Shown piece after piece: positions 9,628 through 17,103 of a stretch of 64,000 bases of DNA. The notes beneath the pieces are model-generated. The model did no database searches, had not been told where the DNA came from, and worked only from the letters and a program-made list of their open reading frames with translations. Position 1 is the first letter of the stretch, and each line of letters opens with the position of its first letter. The stretch is from Nitrobacteraceae bacterium AZCC 1564 (GTDB lineage Bacteria > Pseudomonadota > Alphaproteobacteria > Rhizobiales > Xanthobacteraceae), in the NCBI GenBank assembly GCA_036924835.1, contig JBAGRR010000001.1, positions 3,921,001-3,985,000 of the forward strand. The letters run 5' to 3'. The translations under genes and the position numbers were made by a program.

Positions 9628-9793
9628 CTAGTGTCCCGAATCCGAAGTTCGCCCCATACTGCAGCGCGCCTCGTAGCGAACTTCGGATTCGAAAGGACAC
9701 TAGCAACCTATGATTCCAGTGTGGTTTAGGTTCAGAAGTTCGCTTAAAGGACTCGCCGAGAAAATGAAGCGAACTTCTGAACCACCACACTAA
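9628..9793. repeat. Bipartite CTAG palindrome, complete copy (locus 1)
   Basis: Hairpin A spans 9628-9703, with outer arms CTAGTGTCC / GGACACTAG and inner stem CGAATCCGAAGTTCGC. The spacer is caacctatgatt. Hairpin B spans 9716-9793, with outer arm type GTGTGG and inner stem GGTTCAGAAGTTCGC. The left end of B is degenerate (CCAG for CTAG) and its right end is CTAA. That right end is shared with the next palindrome, at 9790. The 9542-9990 gap between the DUF2158 gene and hemF is filled almost entirely by this copy, the next palindrome pair and the hemF terminator. Confidence 0.9.
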
Positions 9794-9891
9794 AGCGCGA
9801 TGAGATCAGGATGAATCATCATCGCGCTTTAGGTTATTGTTTGAGCATGATCTTTTCGGAAAACCGCTGCACACTTTTCCGGATCATGCTC
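9790..9891. repeat. Second type of paired palindrome, abutting locus 1
   Basis: The first hairpin (9790-9832) has perfect 14-bp arms CTAAAGCGCGATGA / TCATCGCGCTTTAG. After a spacer gttattgttt, the second hairpin (9843-9891) has outer arms GAGCATGATC / GATCATGCTC, an asymmetric bulge, and inner arms GGAAAA / TTTTCC. I recall closely similar palindromes from intergenic regions of many Bradyrhizobium relatives. The layout (two hairpins, T-rich spacer, extra T-rich triplet on the spacer-side arm) is the same as in the CTAG family. Confidence 0.85.
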
Positions 9892-9920
9892 TAGCTGCAA
9901 GTCATGACACCCTGACAAAA

Positions 9921-9960
9921 CGAAAAGCTCTGGACGGGTTGTCCAGAGCTTTTCGTTCTT
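9921..9960 (-). terminator. Rho-independent terminator of hemF
   Basis: Arms CGAAAAGCTCTGGAC / GTCCAGAGCTTTTCG form a near-perfect 15-bp stem with a four- to six-base loop about 30 bases beyond the hemF stop. The stem carries A/T runs at its foot on both sides, so it could act in either direction. Confidence 0.8.
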
Positions 9961-9990
9961 AGCTTGCGGTGATTTTCCTTTCGCGGGGAA

Positions 9991-10884
9991 CTACGGCCAT
10001 TTCACCACTGGTGGCATCGACGACAGGATGGAGTCGACATTGCCTCCGGTCTTCAGGCCGAAGATCGTACCGCGGTCATAAAGTAGATTGAATTCGACAT
10101 AGCGTCCGCGTCGCACAAGCTGTTCTTCGCGATCCTGCGGCGTCCAGGTGGTTGCGAAATTCCGCCGCACCAGTTCCGGATAGACCTTGGCAAACGCCTG
10201 GCCCACTTCCTGGGTAAAGGCGAGGTCGGCATCCCAATCACCGGAATCGTGCCAGTCATAAAAAATGCCGCCGATGCCGCGCGGCTCCTTGCGATGCGGC
10301 AGATAGAAATACTCATCGCACCATGCCTTGTATTTGTCGTAAGGCGCGATGGCCGCATGGGCATCGCAGGCACGTTTCATCGCCGCATGAAAGGTTGTGG
10401 TGTCGGCGTCGTCTTGCGTGCGCCGCCGATCGAGCACCGGGGTGAGGTCCGCGCCGCCGCCGAACCATGCCTTCGTCGTCACCACAAAGCGCGTGTTCAT
10501 ATGGACCGCGGGGACATTCGGATTGCGCGGATGTGCGATCAACGAGATGCCGGAGGCCCAGAAGCGCGGATCATCAGCCGCGCCTGGAATTTGCGCGCGA
10601 AATTCGGGGGCGAATTCGCCGTACACGGTGGAGCAGTGGACGCCCACCTTTTCAAAGAGCCGTCCGCGCATCACCGACATCACGCCGCCGCCGCCGGGCT
10701 TGCCGGTGTGATCGGTGCGTTCCCAGGGAGTGCGTACAAAACGGCCAGCCTCTCCCGGATAAAGAGACGGCGATGCTTCAGTCTCAAGTTCCTCGAGATC
10801 GAGGCAAATATCGTCGCGCAGGTTCTCGAACCATGTACGGGCGCGCTGCTTGCGGTGTTCGATCGTCGTGACTGGTTTTTCCAA
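9991..10884 (-). CDS. hemF: Oxygen-dependent coproporphyrinogen III oxidase
   Basis: Aerobic oxidative decarboxylation of coproporphyrinogen III to protoporphyrinogen IX in heme synthesis. The family blocks are clear: [23 protein letters not shown], the [18 protein letters not shown] active-site region with conserved HMNTR upstream, and [22 protein letters not shown] choose the TTG start at 10884, preceded by a GGAG about eight bases upstream. This gives 297 residues, the usual size, and avoids overlapping queD. An ATG at 10977 would add 31 residues and overlap queD by 62 bases. It is the last gene of the trmL-queE-queD-hemF run. Confidence 0.93.
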   Translation of the reverse strand: MEKPVTTIEHRKQRARTWFENLRDDICLDLEELETEASPSLYPGEAGRFVRTPWERTDHTGKPGGGGVMSVMRGRLFEKVGVHCSTVYGEFAPEFRAQIPGAADDPRFWASGISLIAHPRNPNVPAVHMNTRFVVTTKAWFGGGADLTPVLDRRRTQDDADTTTFHAAMKRACDAHAAIAPYDKYKAWCDEYFYLPHRKEPRGIGGIFYDWHDSGDWDADLAFTQEVGQAFAKVYPELVRRNFATTWTPQDREEQLVRRGRYVEFNLLYDRGTIFGLKTGGNVDSILSSMPPVVKWP

Positions 10885-10915
10885 TCCGCGTCTCCGTTCT
10901 TGTTGTGCGGGAAGT

Positions 10916-11281
10916 TTAACCCTGCGGGCCGAAATAGGTGCAGCTTTCGTTGCAGCTGTCCCGATGGACGCTGACACGGGTCACGTGGCCGGCATGCTGG
11001 ACACGTTCCCAGATGAAACGTGTGAGATTTTCCAGCGTCGGTCGTCCGAGTGCTTCGATCTTATTGAGGTATTTATGGTCGAGCATCTTTTGCACATCAT
11101 TCATGCTGCGCTCGAGCAGGCCAAGATCCATCACCATTCCGGTGTCGGGATCGGGTGTCCCGCGCACACTGACCTCGGCGCGAAACGAATGACCGTGAAT
11201 TTCCTCGCTGATCTCGCCCAGCGTTGTTCCGGTCAAGGAGTGCGCGGCCTCGAAATGGAAGGTCTTCGTCAATTCCCACAT
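10916..11281 (-). CDS. queD: 6-carboxytetrahydropterin synthase
   Basis: A 121-residue enzyme of the queuosine precursor pathway that converts 7,8-dihydroneopterin triphosphate to 6-carboxy-5,6,7,8-tetrahydropterin. Zinc-ligand histidines are visible in FHFEAAHSL and in HGHSF; the C-terminal [15 protein letters not shown] carries further conserved polar residues. ATG at 11281 gives the normal family length and leaves 29 bases after queE. The longer form from 11374 would add a poorly conserved leader inside queE and is less likely. Confidence 0.92.
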   Translation of the reverse strand: MWELTKTFHFEAAHSLTGTTLGEISEEIHGHSFRAEVSVRGTPDPDTGMVMDLGLLERSMNDVQKMLDHKYLNKIEALGRPTLENLTRFIWERVQHAGHVTRVSVHRDSCNESCTYFGPQG

Positions 11282-11310
11282 CGCAACTGTCCAGTCCTGC
11301 CTGATCCCGA

Positions 11311-11943
11311 TTATCTGATGCCAAGGGTCTTGTGTGTTTGAACGCTCAGCCGCCACTGCGGATGACGCAGGCAATACGCGATCGCACTTTCCGTGCTTTG
11401 CGCTATGTCAGGTCCATCCATCGGCTGCAACGAAAACCGTTCGAAGGCGAGATCAGCAAAGTTCTCCGGCGGCGCGCCGGGCTGCGGATAGACCAGTTTC
11501 AGCTCGTGGCCCCTGCGGACCACGAGCTCCGCGCCCGCCTTGGGGCTGACGCAAATCCAGTCGAGGCCGGGCGGCGGATCGATGGTGCCGTTGGTCTCGA
11601 CTGCAATCAAAAATCCCCGGGCGTGCAGCGCATCGATCAGCGGGGCGTCGATCTGCAAGAGCGGCTCGCCGCCGGTGAGCACGGCGTAACGGTGGTCCGG
11701 GGAGCCGGTCCACTGGGCTGCGATGGTGTCCGCGAGGGTGTCCGCGGAGGGGTAGCGCCCACCGAGCGTACCATCGGTGCCGACGAAATCGGTGTCGCAG
11801 AATTGACACGTGGCGCTGGCGCGATCCTGCTCACGTCCTGTCCACAGGTTGCACCCGCTGAACCGGCAGAAGACCGCCGTGCGCCCGGCATGGGCGCCTT
11901 CGCCTTGCAATGTCAGGAAAATTTCCTTGACCGCGTAACTCAA
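11311..11943 (-). CDS. queE: 7-carboxy-7-deazaguanine synthase (radical SAM)
   Basis: A 210-residue radical SAM enzyme that contracts the QueD product to 7-carboxy-7-deazaguanine. The cluster cysteines have the CX14CX2C spacing of the QueE subfamily (C in SGCNLW, then CQFC). Downstream are LTGGEPLLQ and ETNGTIDPP, typical of the family. The start is set at TTG 11943, which gives SYAVKEIFLTLQGEG at the N-terminus and has a GAGG eight bases upstream. The ATG at 12012 would overlap trmL. Confidence 0.92.
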   Translation of the reverse strand: MSYAVKEIFLTLQGEGAHAGRTAVFCRFSGCNLWTGREQDRASATCQFCDTDFVGTDGTLGGRYPSADTLADTIAAQWTGSPDHRYAVLTGGEPLLQIDAPLIDALHARGFLIAVETNGTIDPPPGLDWICVSPKAGAELVVRRGHELKLVYPQPGAPPENFADLAFERFSLQPMDGPDIAQSTESAIAYCLRHPQWRLSVQTHKTLGIR

Positions 11944-11962
11944 CCCGATGTCCTCGTGCTCT

Positions 11963-12463
11963 CTATGTGGTTGCATCTGGCGGGGCTGCGCCAGGGCCGG
12001 TGTTGCCCACAAATATAGGCCCTGTCTGGCGTAATGCCTCGCCCAGCGCCATTGCCACGGTGACGGCGATGTTCAGGGATCGCATGCCTGGCGCGATCGG
12101 GATCACCAGCCGTTCGTCGGCAGCTTGCACCACTTCGTCTGGAACACCGGCGGATTCCCGGCCGAACAACAGGACGTCATCGGCCTGATAGGTATGATCC
12201 AGGTAAGGGCGTGCCGCTTTGGTTGAAAATAATACCAGTCGGCAGCCGGTTTCAGAGCGCCATTCCTCGAATTTCGTCCAGGAATCGTGGCGGATGATCG
12301 TCACCTGGTCGAGGTAATCCATGCCTGCCCGGCGGAAATGCCGGTCGCTGACCGGAAACCCGGCTGGTTCGATAATGTGGGCTTCCACGCCCAGGCAGGC
12401 GCAGAGCCGCAGAATCGTTCCGGTGTTTTGCGGAATGTCGGGCTGGTAGAGGGCTATGCGCAT
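11963..12463 (-). CDS. trmL: tRNA (cytidine/uridine-2'-O-)-methyltransferase
   Basis: A 166-residue SPOUT-fold methyltransferase that modifies the wobble base of certain tRNA-Leu species. Family motifs are present: ALYQPDIPQNTGTILRL at the N-terminus, DDVLLFGRESAGVPDEV, and the knot region VIPIAPGMRSLNIAVTVAMALGEALRQ. The last ten residues are low complexity. It starts the minus-strand run trmL-queE-queD-hemF; three of these four genes modify tRNA position 34. Confidence 0.92.
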   Translation of the reverse strand: MRIALYQPDIPQNTGTILRLCACLGVEAHIIEPAGFPVSDRHFRRAGMDYLDQVTIIRHDSWTKFEEWRSETGCRLVLFSTKAARPYLDHTYQADDVLLFGRESAGVPDEVVQAADERLVIPIAPGMRSLNIAVTVAMALGEALRQTGPIFVGNTGPGAAPPDATT

Positions 12464-12740
12464 CGGAATCCGGCCTTTAGGCCCGGCAGGAAAAGTGTGA
12501 AAAATTCTCTACTGTGGGCGGTTTTAGTGCGTCGCACTAAAGTGTGCCGATAGCGGGCTTGCGCTCTCCGGGCAAGGGTGCCAATAGATCGATTCTAGAT
12601 CGTACGTTTTGCTCGCCTGAGCAGGACAATGTGGTCATTCTGCTACCGCGGGGCCCCGCGGGCTCCGGCTTCTGCTCCTGGGTGCGCCCGCACCAGAAGG
12701 GGTAGTCCCGCCGGTTGCAGTTCGGAAAGGGTTTGCAAAC
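12464..12740 (+). promoter_or_regulatory. petA leader region with three strong palindromes
   Basis: The divergent region between trmL and petA holds three separate stem-loops. A palindrome TTTAGTGCG / CGCACTAAA lies at 12523-12541. A perfect 16-base palindrome CCGCGGGGCCCCGCGG lies at 12646-12661. At 12681-12694 GGTGCG-CC-CGCACC forms a third, flanked by CTTCTG / CAGAAG. The latter two lie within 95 bases of the petA start and probably sit in its 5' untranslated region. No obvious -35/-10 was assigned. Confidence 0.6.
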
Positions 12741-13268
12741 GTGACGTCCACCACCTCGGCTGAGCCGACACGCCGTGATTTTCTTTATGTAGCGACAGGA
12801 GCCGCGGCCGCGGTCGGCGCCGCGGCGGTTGCCTGGCCGCTGATTTCCCAGATGAACCCGGACGCCTCAACCATCGCGGCCGGTGCTCCGATCGAAGTCG
12901 ACCTGACGCCGATCGCCGAAGGTCAGGACATCAAGGTTTTCTGGCGCGGCAAGCCGATCTACATCATGAACCGCACCAAGAAACAGGTCGAAGAGGCTCG
13001 CTCGGTCAATATGTCCAACCTGCCTGATCCACAGACCGATCAGGCCCGCGTCAAGGAAGGTCACGATCAGTGGCTCGTGGTCATCGGCATCTGCACGCAT
13101 CTCGGCTGCATCCCGATCGCTCACGAAGGTAGCTATGGTGGCTTCTTCTGCCCGTGCCACGGCTCAGTGTACGACACCTCCGGTCGTATCCGCCAGGGGC
13201 CCGCGCCGCTGAACCTGGCAGTGCCTCCGTACGCCTTCGTCTCTGACACCAAAATCAAGATTGGCTGA
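12741..13268 (+). CDS. petA: Rieske iron-sulfur subunit of cytochrome bc1
   Basis: A 175-residue subunit of ubiquinol-cytochrome c reductase. It starts at GTG behind a GGAAAGGG ribosome-binding site. A twin-arginine signal is seen at residues 11-16 (RRDFLY), followed by a hydrophobic helix that stays as the membrane anchor. The [2Fe-2S] ligands are C118/H120 in CTHLGC and C137/H140 in CPCHG; C123 and C139 form the structural disulfide. It transfers electrons from quinol to cytochrome c1. fbcH follows after 48 bases, so the two genes form the bc1 operon. Confidence 0.96.
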   Translation: MTSTTSAEPTRRDFLYVATGAAAAVGAAAVAWPLISQMNPDASTIAAGAPIEVDLTPIAEGQDIKVFWRGKPIYIMNRTKKQVEEARSVNMSNLPDPQTDQARVKEGHDQWLVVIGICTHLGCIPIAHEGSYGGFFCPCHGSVYDTSGRIRQGPAPLNLAVPPYAFVSDTKIKIG

Positions 13269-13316
13269 AGCCCCACTTAGCCGATTGCGTCGCTTCTTCT
13301 TTTTCAGGATCGCATC

Positions 13317-15392
13317 ATGAGCGGACCATCCAGCTACAACCCGCAAAATCCAGCTTTGAAGTGGATTGAGCGGCGTCTTCCCCTCGGGGGACTGATCCAC
13401 TCCTCCTTCATCGCCTATCCGACTCCCCGCAACCTGAACTACTGGTGGACGTTCGGTGCGATCCTCTCGATGATGCTCGCTGTCCAGATCATCACAGGCG
13501 TCATCCTGGCGATGCACTACACGCCGCATGTCGATCTGGCGTTCAAGTCAGTCGAAGGCATCGTCCGTGACGTCAATTACGGCTGGTTGCTGCGCTACCT
13601 GCACTCCAACGGCGCTTCGATGTTCTTCATCGCCGTGTACGTCCACATGCTCCGCGGCCTGTACTACGGCTCCTACAAGGAGCCGCGCGAGGTTCTCTGG
13701 ATCCTCGGCGTGATCATCTACCTGCTGATGATGGCGACCGGTTTCATGGGCTACGTGCTGCCATGGGGCCAGATGAGCTTCTGGGGCGCTACCGTCATCA
13801 CGAACCTTTTCTCCGCAATTCCGTACGTGGGCGACAGCATCGTGACCCTTCTGTGGGGTGGATATGCGGTCGGCAACCCGACGCTGAACCGCTTTTTCTC
13901 GCTGCACTATCTGCTGCCGTTCGTGATCGCCGGCGTCGTCGTGCTTCACGTCTGGGCGCTGCACGTCGCTGGTCAGAACAATCCGGCCGGCGTCGAGCCC
14001 AAGACCGAGAAGGACACAGTCCCGTTCACGCCATACGCGACCATCAAGGACGCGTTCGGCATGGCCTGCTTCCTGTTGTTCTTCGCCTGGTTCGTGTTCT
14101 ACATCCCGAACTATCTCGGCGATCCGGACAACTACGTCCAGGCCAATCCGGCGGTGACCCCAGCACACATCGTGCCCGAATGGTACTACCTGCCGTTCTA
14201 CGCGATCCTGCGTTCGATCCCGAGCAAGCTCGGCGGCGTCATTGCCATGTTCGGTGCGATCATCGTGTTGGCGTTCCTGCCTTGGCTCGACAGCGCCAAA
14301 ACGCGGTCGTCCAAGTATCGTCCGCTCGCCAAGCAGTTCTTCTGGATCTTCGTGGCGGTTTGCCTTGGTCTCGGCTACCTCGGTGCGCAGCCGCCTGAAG
14401 GCATCTATGTGATCGCGGGCCGCATCCTGACTGTCTGCTACTTCGCATACTTCCTGATCGTGCTGCCGCTCCTCAGCCGTATCGAAACAGCTCGTCCGCT
14501 GCCGAATTCGATCGCTGACGACGTGCTGGCGAAGAGCGGTTCACGTAAGGCGCCGATGGTTTCGACCATGATTGCCGTCGCGGTCGGCGGTTCGCTGCTC
14601 CTCGGTGGCATGAACAACGCCAAGGCGGAAAACTCTCACGGCACCACGCCTCCGTCGCTGAGTTGGTCATTTGCCGGTCCTTTCGGCAAGTTCGATCAGG
14701 GCCAGCTTCAGCGCGGCCTGAAGATCTACAAGGAAGTCTGCTCGGCATGCCATGCCCTGTCGCTGGTCGCCTTCCGCAACCTGGCTGATCCAGGTGGTCC
14801 CGGCTACACGCCGGCCCAGGCGGCTGCCTTCGCTGCCGAGTACAAGATCAAGGATGGACCGAACGATGCCGGCGATATGTTCGAGCGTCCGGGTCGCCCG
14901 GCGGACTACTTCCCGTCGCCATTCCCGAACGAGCAGGCAGCCCGTGCTGCCAACGGTGGAGCGGCGCCGCCGGATCTGTCGCTGATGGCCAAGGCGCGCG
15001 GCTATGAGCGCGGCTTCCCGCAGTTCATCTTCGACGCCTTCATGCAGTTCCAGGAAAAGGGACCGAACTACATCGATGCGCTGCTGCAGGGCTATGAAGA
15101 GAAGGCGCCGGCTGGTTTCGCGCTGCCGGAAGGTTCGTACTACAACAGGATCTTCCCGGGCCATGCTATCAAGATGCCGAAGCCTTTGAGCGACGGTCAG
15201 GTGACGTTCGACGACGGCTCGCCGGCTACCGTCCAGCAGTACGCCAAGGACGTTGCGGCGTTCCTGATGTGGACGGCAGAGCCTCACCTCGAGGCCCGCA
15301 AGCGTCTCGGCCTTCAGGTCATGATCTTCCTGATCATATTCTGCGGCTTGCTGTACTTCACCAAGCGCAAGGTGTGGGCTGCGGCTCACTAA
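13317..15392 (+). CDS. fbcH: Cytochrome b/c1 fusion polyprotein of the bc1 complex
   Basis: A 691-residue precursor in which cytochrome b (about 1-420, eight membrane helices, with heme histidines in [21 protein letters not shown] and VLHVW) is fused to cytochrome c1. An internal signal-like helix (about 417-440, ending AKAEN) marks the processing site. C1 then carries the heme motif CSACH at 475-479 and a C-terminal anchor helix before KRKVWAAAH. The fused form is known from Bradyrhizobium, where it is cleaved after membrane insertion. It follows petA and ends before a strong terminator. Confidence 0.97.
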   Translation: MSGPSSYNPQNPALKWIERRLPLGGLIHSSFIAYPTPRNLNYWWTFGAILSMMLAVQIITGVILAMHYTPHVDLAFKSVEGIVRDVNYGWLLRYLHSNGASMFFIAVYVHMLRGLYYGSYKEPREVLWILGVIIYLLMMATGFMGYVLPWGQMSFWGATVITNLFSAIPYVGDSIVTLLWGGYAVGNPTLNRFFSLHYLLPFVIAGVVVLHVWALHVAGQNNPAGVEPKTEKDTVPFTPYATIKDAFGMACFLLFFAWFVFYIPNYLGDPDNYVQANPAVTPAHIVPEWYYLPFYAILRSIPSKLGGVIAMFGAIIVLAFLPWLDSAKTRSSKYRPLAKQFFWIFVAVCLGLGYLGAQPPEGIYVIAGRILTVCYFAYFLIVLPLLSRIETARPLPNSIADDVLAKSGSRKAPMVSTMIAVAVGGSLLLGGMNNAKAENSHGTTPPSLSWSFAGPFGKFDQGQLQRGLKIYKEVCSACHALSLVAFRNLADPGGPGYTPAQAAAFAAEYKIKDGPNDAGDMFERPGRPADYFPSPFPNEQAARAANGGAAPPDLSLMAKARGYERGFPQFIFDAFMQFQEKGPNYIDALLQGYEEKAPAGFALPEGSYYNRIFPGHAIKMPKPLSDGQVTFDDGSPATVQQYAKDVAAFLMWTAEPHLEARKRLGLQVMIFLIIFCGLLYFTKRKVWAAAH

Positions 15393-15420
15393 GCTGCAGC
15401 GATCTCTATCGATCCGCGAA

Positions 15421-15443
15421 AGGCCCCATTTCGGGGCCTTTTT
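15421..15443 (+). terminator. Rho-independent terminator of petA-fbcH
   Basis: Stem AGGCCCC / GGGGCCT with a five-base loop is followed by TTTTT, 29 bases after the fbcH stop. Confidence 0.9.
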
Positions 15444-15505
15444 GCTATTCAGATATGCGGGTCGTCGTTTCGTGATGTGAACGCGTTACTCCATCATTGC
15501 GGAAC

Positions 15506-15670
15506 CTAGTGTCCCGATTCCGAAGTTCGCATCATTCCGCGGCACATTCGTCTGCGAACTTCGGAATCGAAGGACACTAGCAAGTTATTGTTCTAGTGTG
15601 GCTTTGGTTCAGAAGTCCGCATTCCGGACTCGCCCCACAAATGATGCGGACTTCTGAACCGCCACACTAG
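15506..15670. repeat. Bipartite CTAG palindrome, complete copy (locus 2)
   Basis: Hairpin A spans 15506-15580 (outer CTAGTGTCC / GGACACTAG, inner stem near CGATTCCGAAGTTCGCA). The spacer is caagttattgtt. Hairpin B spans 15593-15670 (outer CTAGTGTGG / CCACACTAG, inner GGTTCAGAAGTCCGCAT). It fills the 15393-15716 gap together with the fbcH terminator and ends only 46 bases before the dienelactone hydrolase gene, so it overlaps that gene's promoter region or leader. Confidence 0.92.
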
Positions 15671-15716
15671 TTCGCAGCGGCATTGTGCGCGCGCAGGTCG
15701 AATTTCGGAGGACACC

Positions 15717-16391
15717 ATGGGTACTCACATCACGTTCAAGCGTCCCGACGGCAAGGAAGCCAGGGGCTATCTCGCCAACGCCGCGCGTGGCAACGCGCCG
15801 GGTGTCGTGGTCATTCAGGAATGGTGGGGCCTGTCCGAAAACATCAAGGCGTTGACGGATCGTTTTGCGCTCGCCGGTTTCGATGCGCTCGCGCCCGATC
15901 TCTACAAGGGCGTCGTTGTGCCGTATCACGATACGGAGGCGGCCAATAAGGAAATGACGTCGCTGGACTTTCTTGATGCGACCGAACAGACCGTACGTGG
16001 AGCTGTTCAGTATCTGAAGAAGAACAGCGCCAAGGTTGGCCTGACCGGCTTCTGCATGGGCGGTGCGGTGACGATCATCGGCGCGGCTCGTGTTCCTGAG
16101 CTCGCTGCAGCCGTCACCTTTTATGGAATTCCGCCGGAGCAGGCGGCAAAGCCGGCTGACGTGAAAATTCCTCTCCAGGGCCATTTCGCCAACAAGGACG
16201 ACTGGTGCACGCCGCAGGCGGTGAACGCGTTCGAGAAGGCCATGAAGGCAGCCGGGAAGGATTTTGAGGTGTATCGCTACGATGCAGACCATGCTTTCGT
16301 GAACGAGGAGCGGGCTGCGGTGCATGACCGTCACGCCGCGGAGCTGGCCTGGGGCCGCGCCACCGAGTTCTTCAAGAAGTATCTGGGATGA
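15717..16391 (+). CDS. Dienelactone hydrolase family protein
   Basis: A 224-residue cytoplasmic alpha/beta hydrolase. The catalytic cysteine sits in GFCMGG (C113), E35 is in the conserved QEWWG segment, the acid lies in NKDDW near 163, and the histidine is in DADHAF near 193. Dienelactone hydrolases open the lactone in chlorocatechol breakdown, but many genomic members have unknown substrates and no aromatic-degradation genes lie nearby. The GNAT gene overlaps its stop by four bases. Confidence 0.9.
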   Translation: MGTHITFKRPDGKEARGYLANAARGNAPGVVVIQEWWGLSENIKALTDRFALAGFDALAPDLYKGVVVPYHDTEAANKEMTSLDFLDATEQTVRGAVQYLKKNSAKVGLTGFCMGGAVTIIGAARVPELAAAVTFYGIPPEQAAKPADVKIPLQGHFANKDDWCTPQAVNAFEKAMKAAGKDFEVYRYDADHAFVNEERAAVHDRHAAELAWGRATEFFKKYLG

Positions 16392-16885
16392 CCATTTCCG
16401 ACCTGCGTCAGCAGCCGGCTTTTTTCGACGCGGTTGCTGATCGCATCTGGCGGGCGTGGTGGAAGGACCGGGGCTTTGTGATCGGCTACATCGCCGATCG
16501 CCTGCGGGAGAACATGGCGCCAGAGCCCATACCGTTCGCTCTGGTCGCTCACGATGGCGAAACATTTCTCGGGACGGCCTCGGTCATTGCCTCCGATCTG
16601 GAAGACCGTCCTCAGTACACGCCGTGGGTGGCGGCCGTATGGGTCGAGCCCGAATATCGGAAACAGCGGATCGGCCGTACACTGGTTGGACGAGCAGCGG
16701 GCGACGCATTCGCGCTGGGGATTGATCGTGTTTATCTCTGCGCACCGAAAATGCGCCGTAACTTCTACCTTCGACAGGGCTGGACGCCGGTCGAAGAGGA
16801 GGTTGGGGAGCGAAGTTTAACGGTCTTCGTCCAAACAGCCGCTGGCCGGGCCGGGAAGGGCCGATGCGGCCTCGCGATGACATGA
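16388..16885 (+). CDS. GNAT family N-acetyltransferase
   Basis: A 165-residue protein with the GNAT core. The strand TPWVAAVWVEPEYRKQRIGRTLVGRA contains the acetyl-CoA loop (R/Q-x-x-G-R/I), and NFYLRQGWTPVEEE is near the end. The substrate is unknown. It overlaps the dienelactone hydrolase gene (ATGA), which indicates co-translation. The last 15 residues (AAGRAGKGRCGLAMT) look unlike the family and may be a drifted tail. Confidence 0.85.
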   Translation: MTISDLRQQPAFFDAVADRIWRAWWKDRGFVIGYIADRLRENMAPEPIPFALVAHDGETFLGTASVIASDLEDRPQYTPWVAAVWVEPEYRKQRIGRTLVGRAAGDAFALGIDRVYLCAPKMRRNFYLRQGWTPVEEEVGERSLTVFVQTAAGRAGKGRCGLAMT

Positions 16886-16907
16886 TCGGGAGGCTCAGAG
16901 TCTTCCC

Positions 16908-16936
16908 TTGACATCCCTGGTTCCGGATGATGTTTT
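16908..16936 (+). promoter_or_regulatory. Probable trp promoter
   Basis: TTGACA at 16908-16913 is followed after 17 bases by TGTTTT, which is a weak -10. The spacing and the position just before the trpL leader support a sigma-70 promoter for trpL-trpE(G). Confidence 0.5.
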
Positions 16937-16943
16937 GCCTGCC

Positions 16944-16991
16944 ATGAACACCGTTTTCCGCCCAGCCCGTCTTTGGTGGTCCACCTTCTAA
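16944..16991 (+). CDS. trpL: trp operon leader peptide
   Basis: A 15-codon reading frame starting ATG AAC ACC and ending TGG TGG TCC ACC TTC TAA encodes MNTVFRPARLWWSTF. Two adjacent Trp codons, immediately before a stop and a terminator hairpin ahead of trpE(G), are the hallmark of Trp attenuation, as known for rhizobial trpE(G). When charged tRNA-Trp is scarce the ribosome stalls on the Trp pair and the antiterminator can form. The frame is too short for standard ORF callers. Confidence 0.88.
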   Translation: MNTVFRPARLWWSTF

Positions 16992-17026
16992 GGTGGCCGG
17001 TGCGATCTATTTTATTCAATCGTCGA

Positions 17027-17055
17027 GGCCGTCATCGCAGAGCGACGGCCTTTTT
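17027..17055 (+). terminator. Trp attenuator terminator
   Basis: Stem GGCCGTC / GACGGCC with a short loop is followed by TTTTT, 36 bases after the trpL stop and 49 before trpE(G). An upstream segment at about 16994-17005 (GGCCGGTGCGAT) can pair with ATCGTCGAGGCC at 17019-17030. That would make it a candidate antiterminator competing with this stem. Confidence 0.82.
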
Positions 17056-17103
17056 CGTTTGTCCTGTGTGGCGTTCCTCCAGCAAGTTTCGTAAGAGGAC
17101 AGC

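Noticed and set aside
10885-10977. N-terminal extension of HemF from ATG 10977
   Set aside because: It would overlap queD by 62 bases and adds residues not typical for the family; TTG 10884 has a good ribosome-binding site.
9202-12740. preQ1 riboswitch near queD and queE, or tRNA genes in the gaps
   Set aside because: I found no preQ1-like pseudoknot pattern upstream of trmL or queE, and no cloverleaf with the T-loop GTTCRANNC in any gap of the window.
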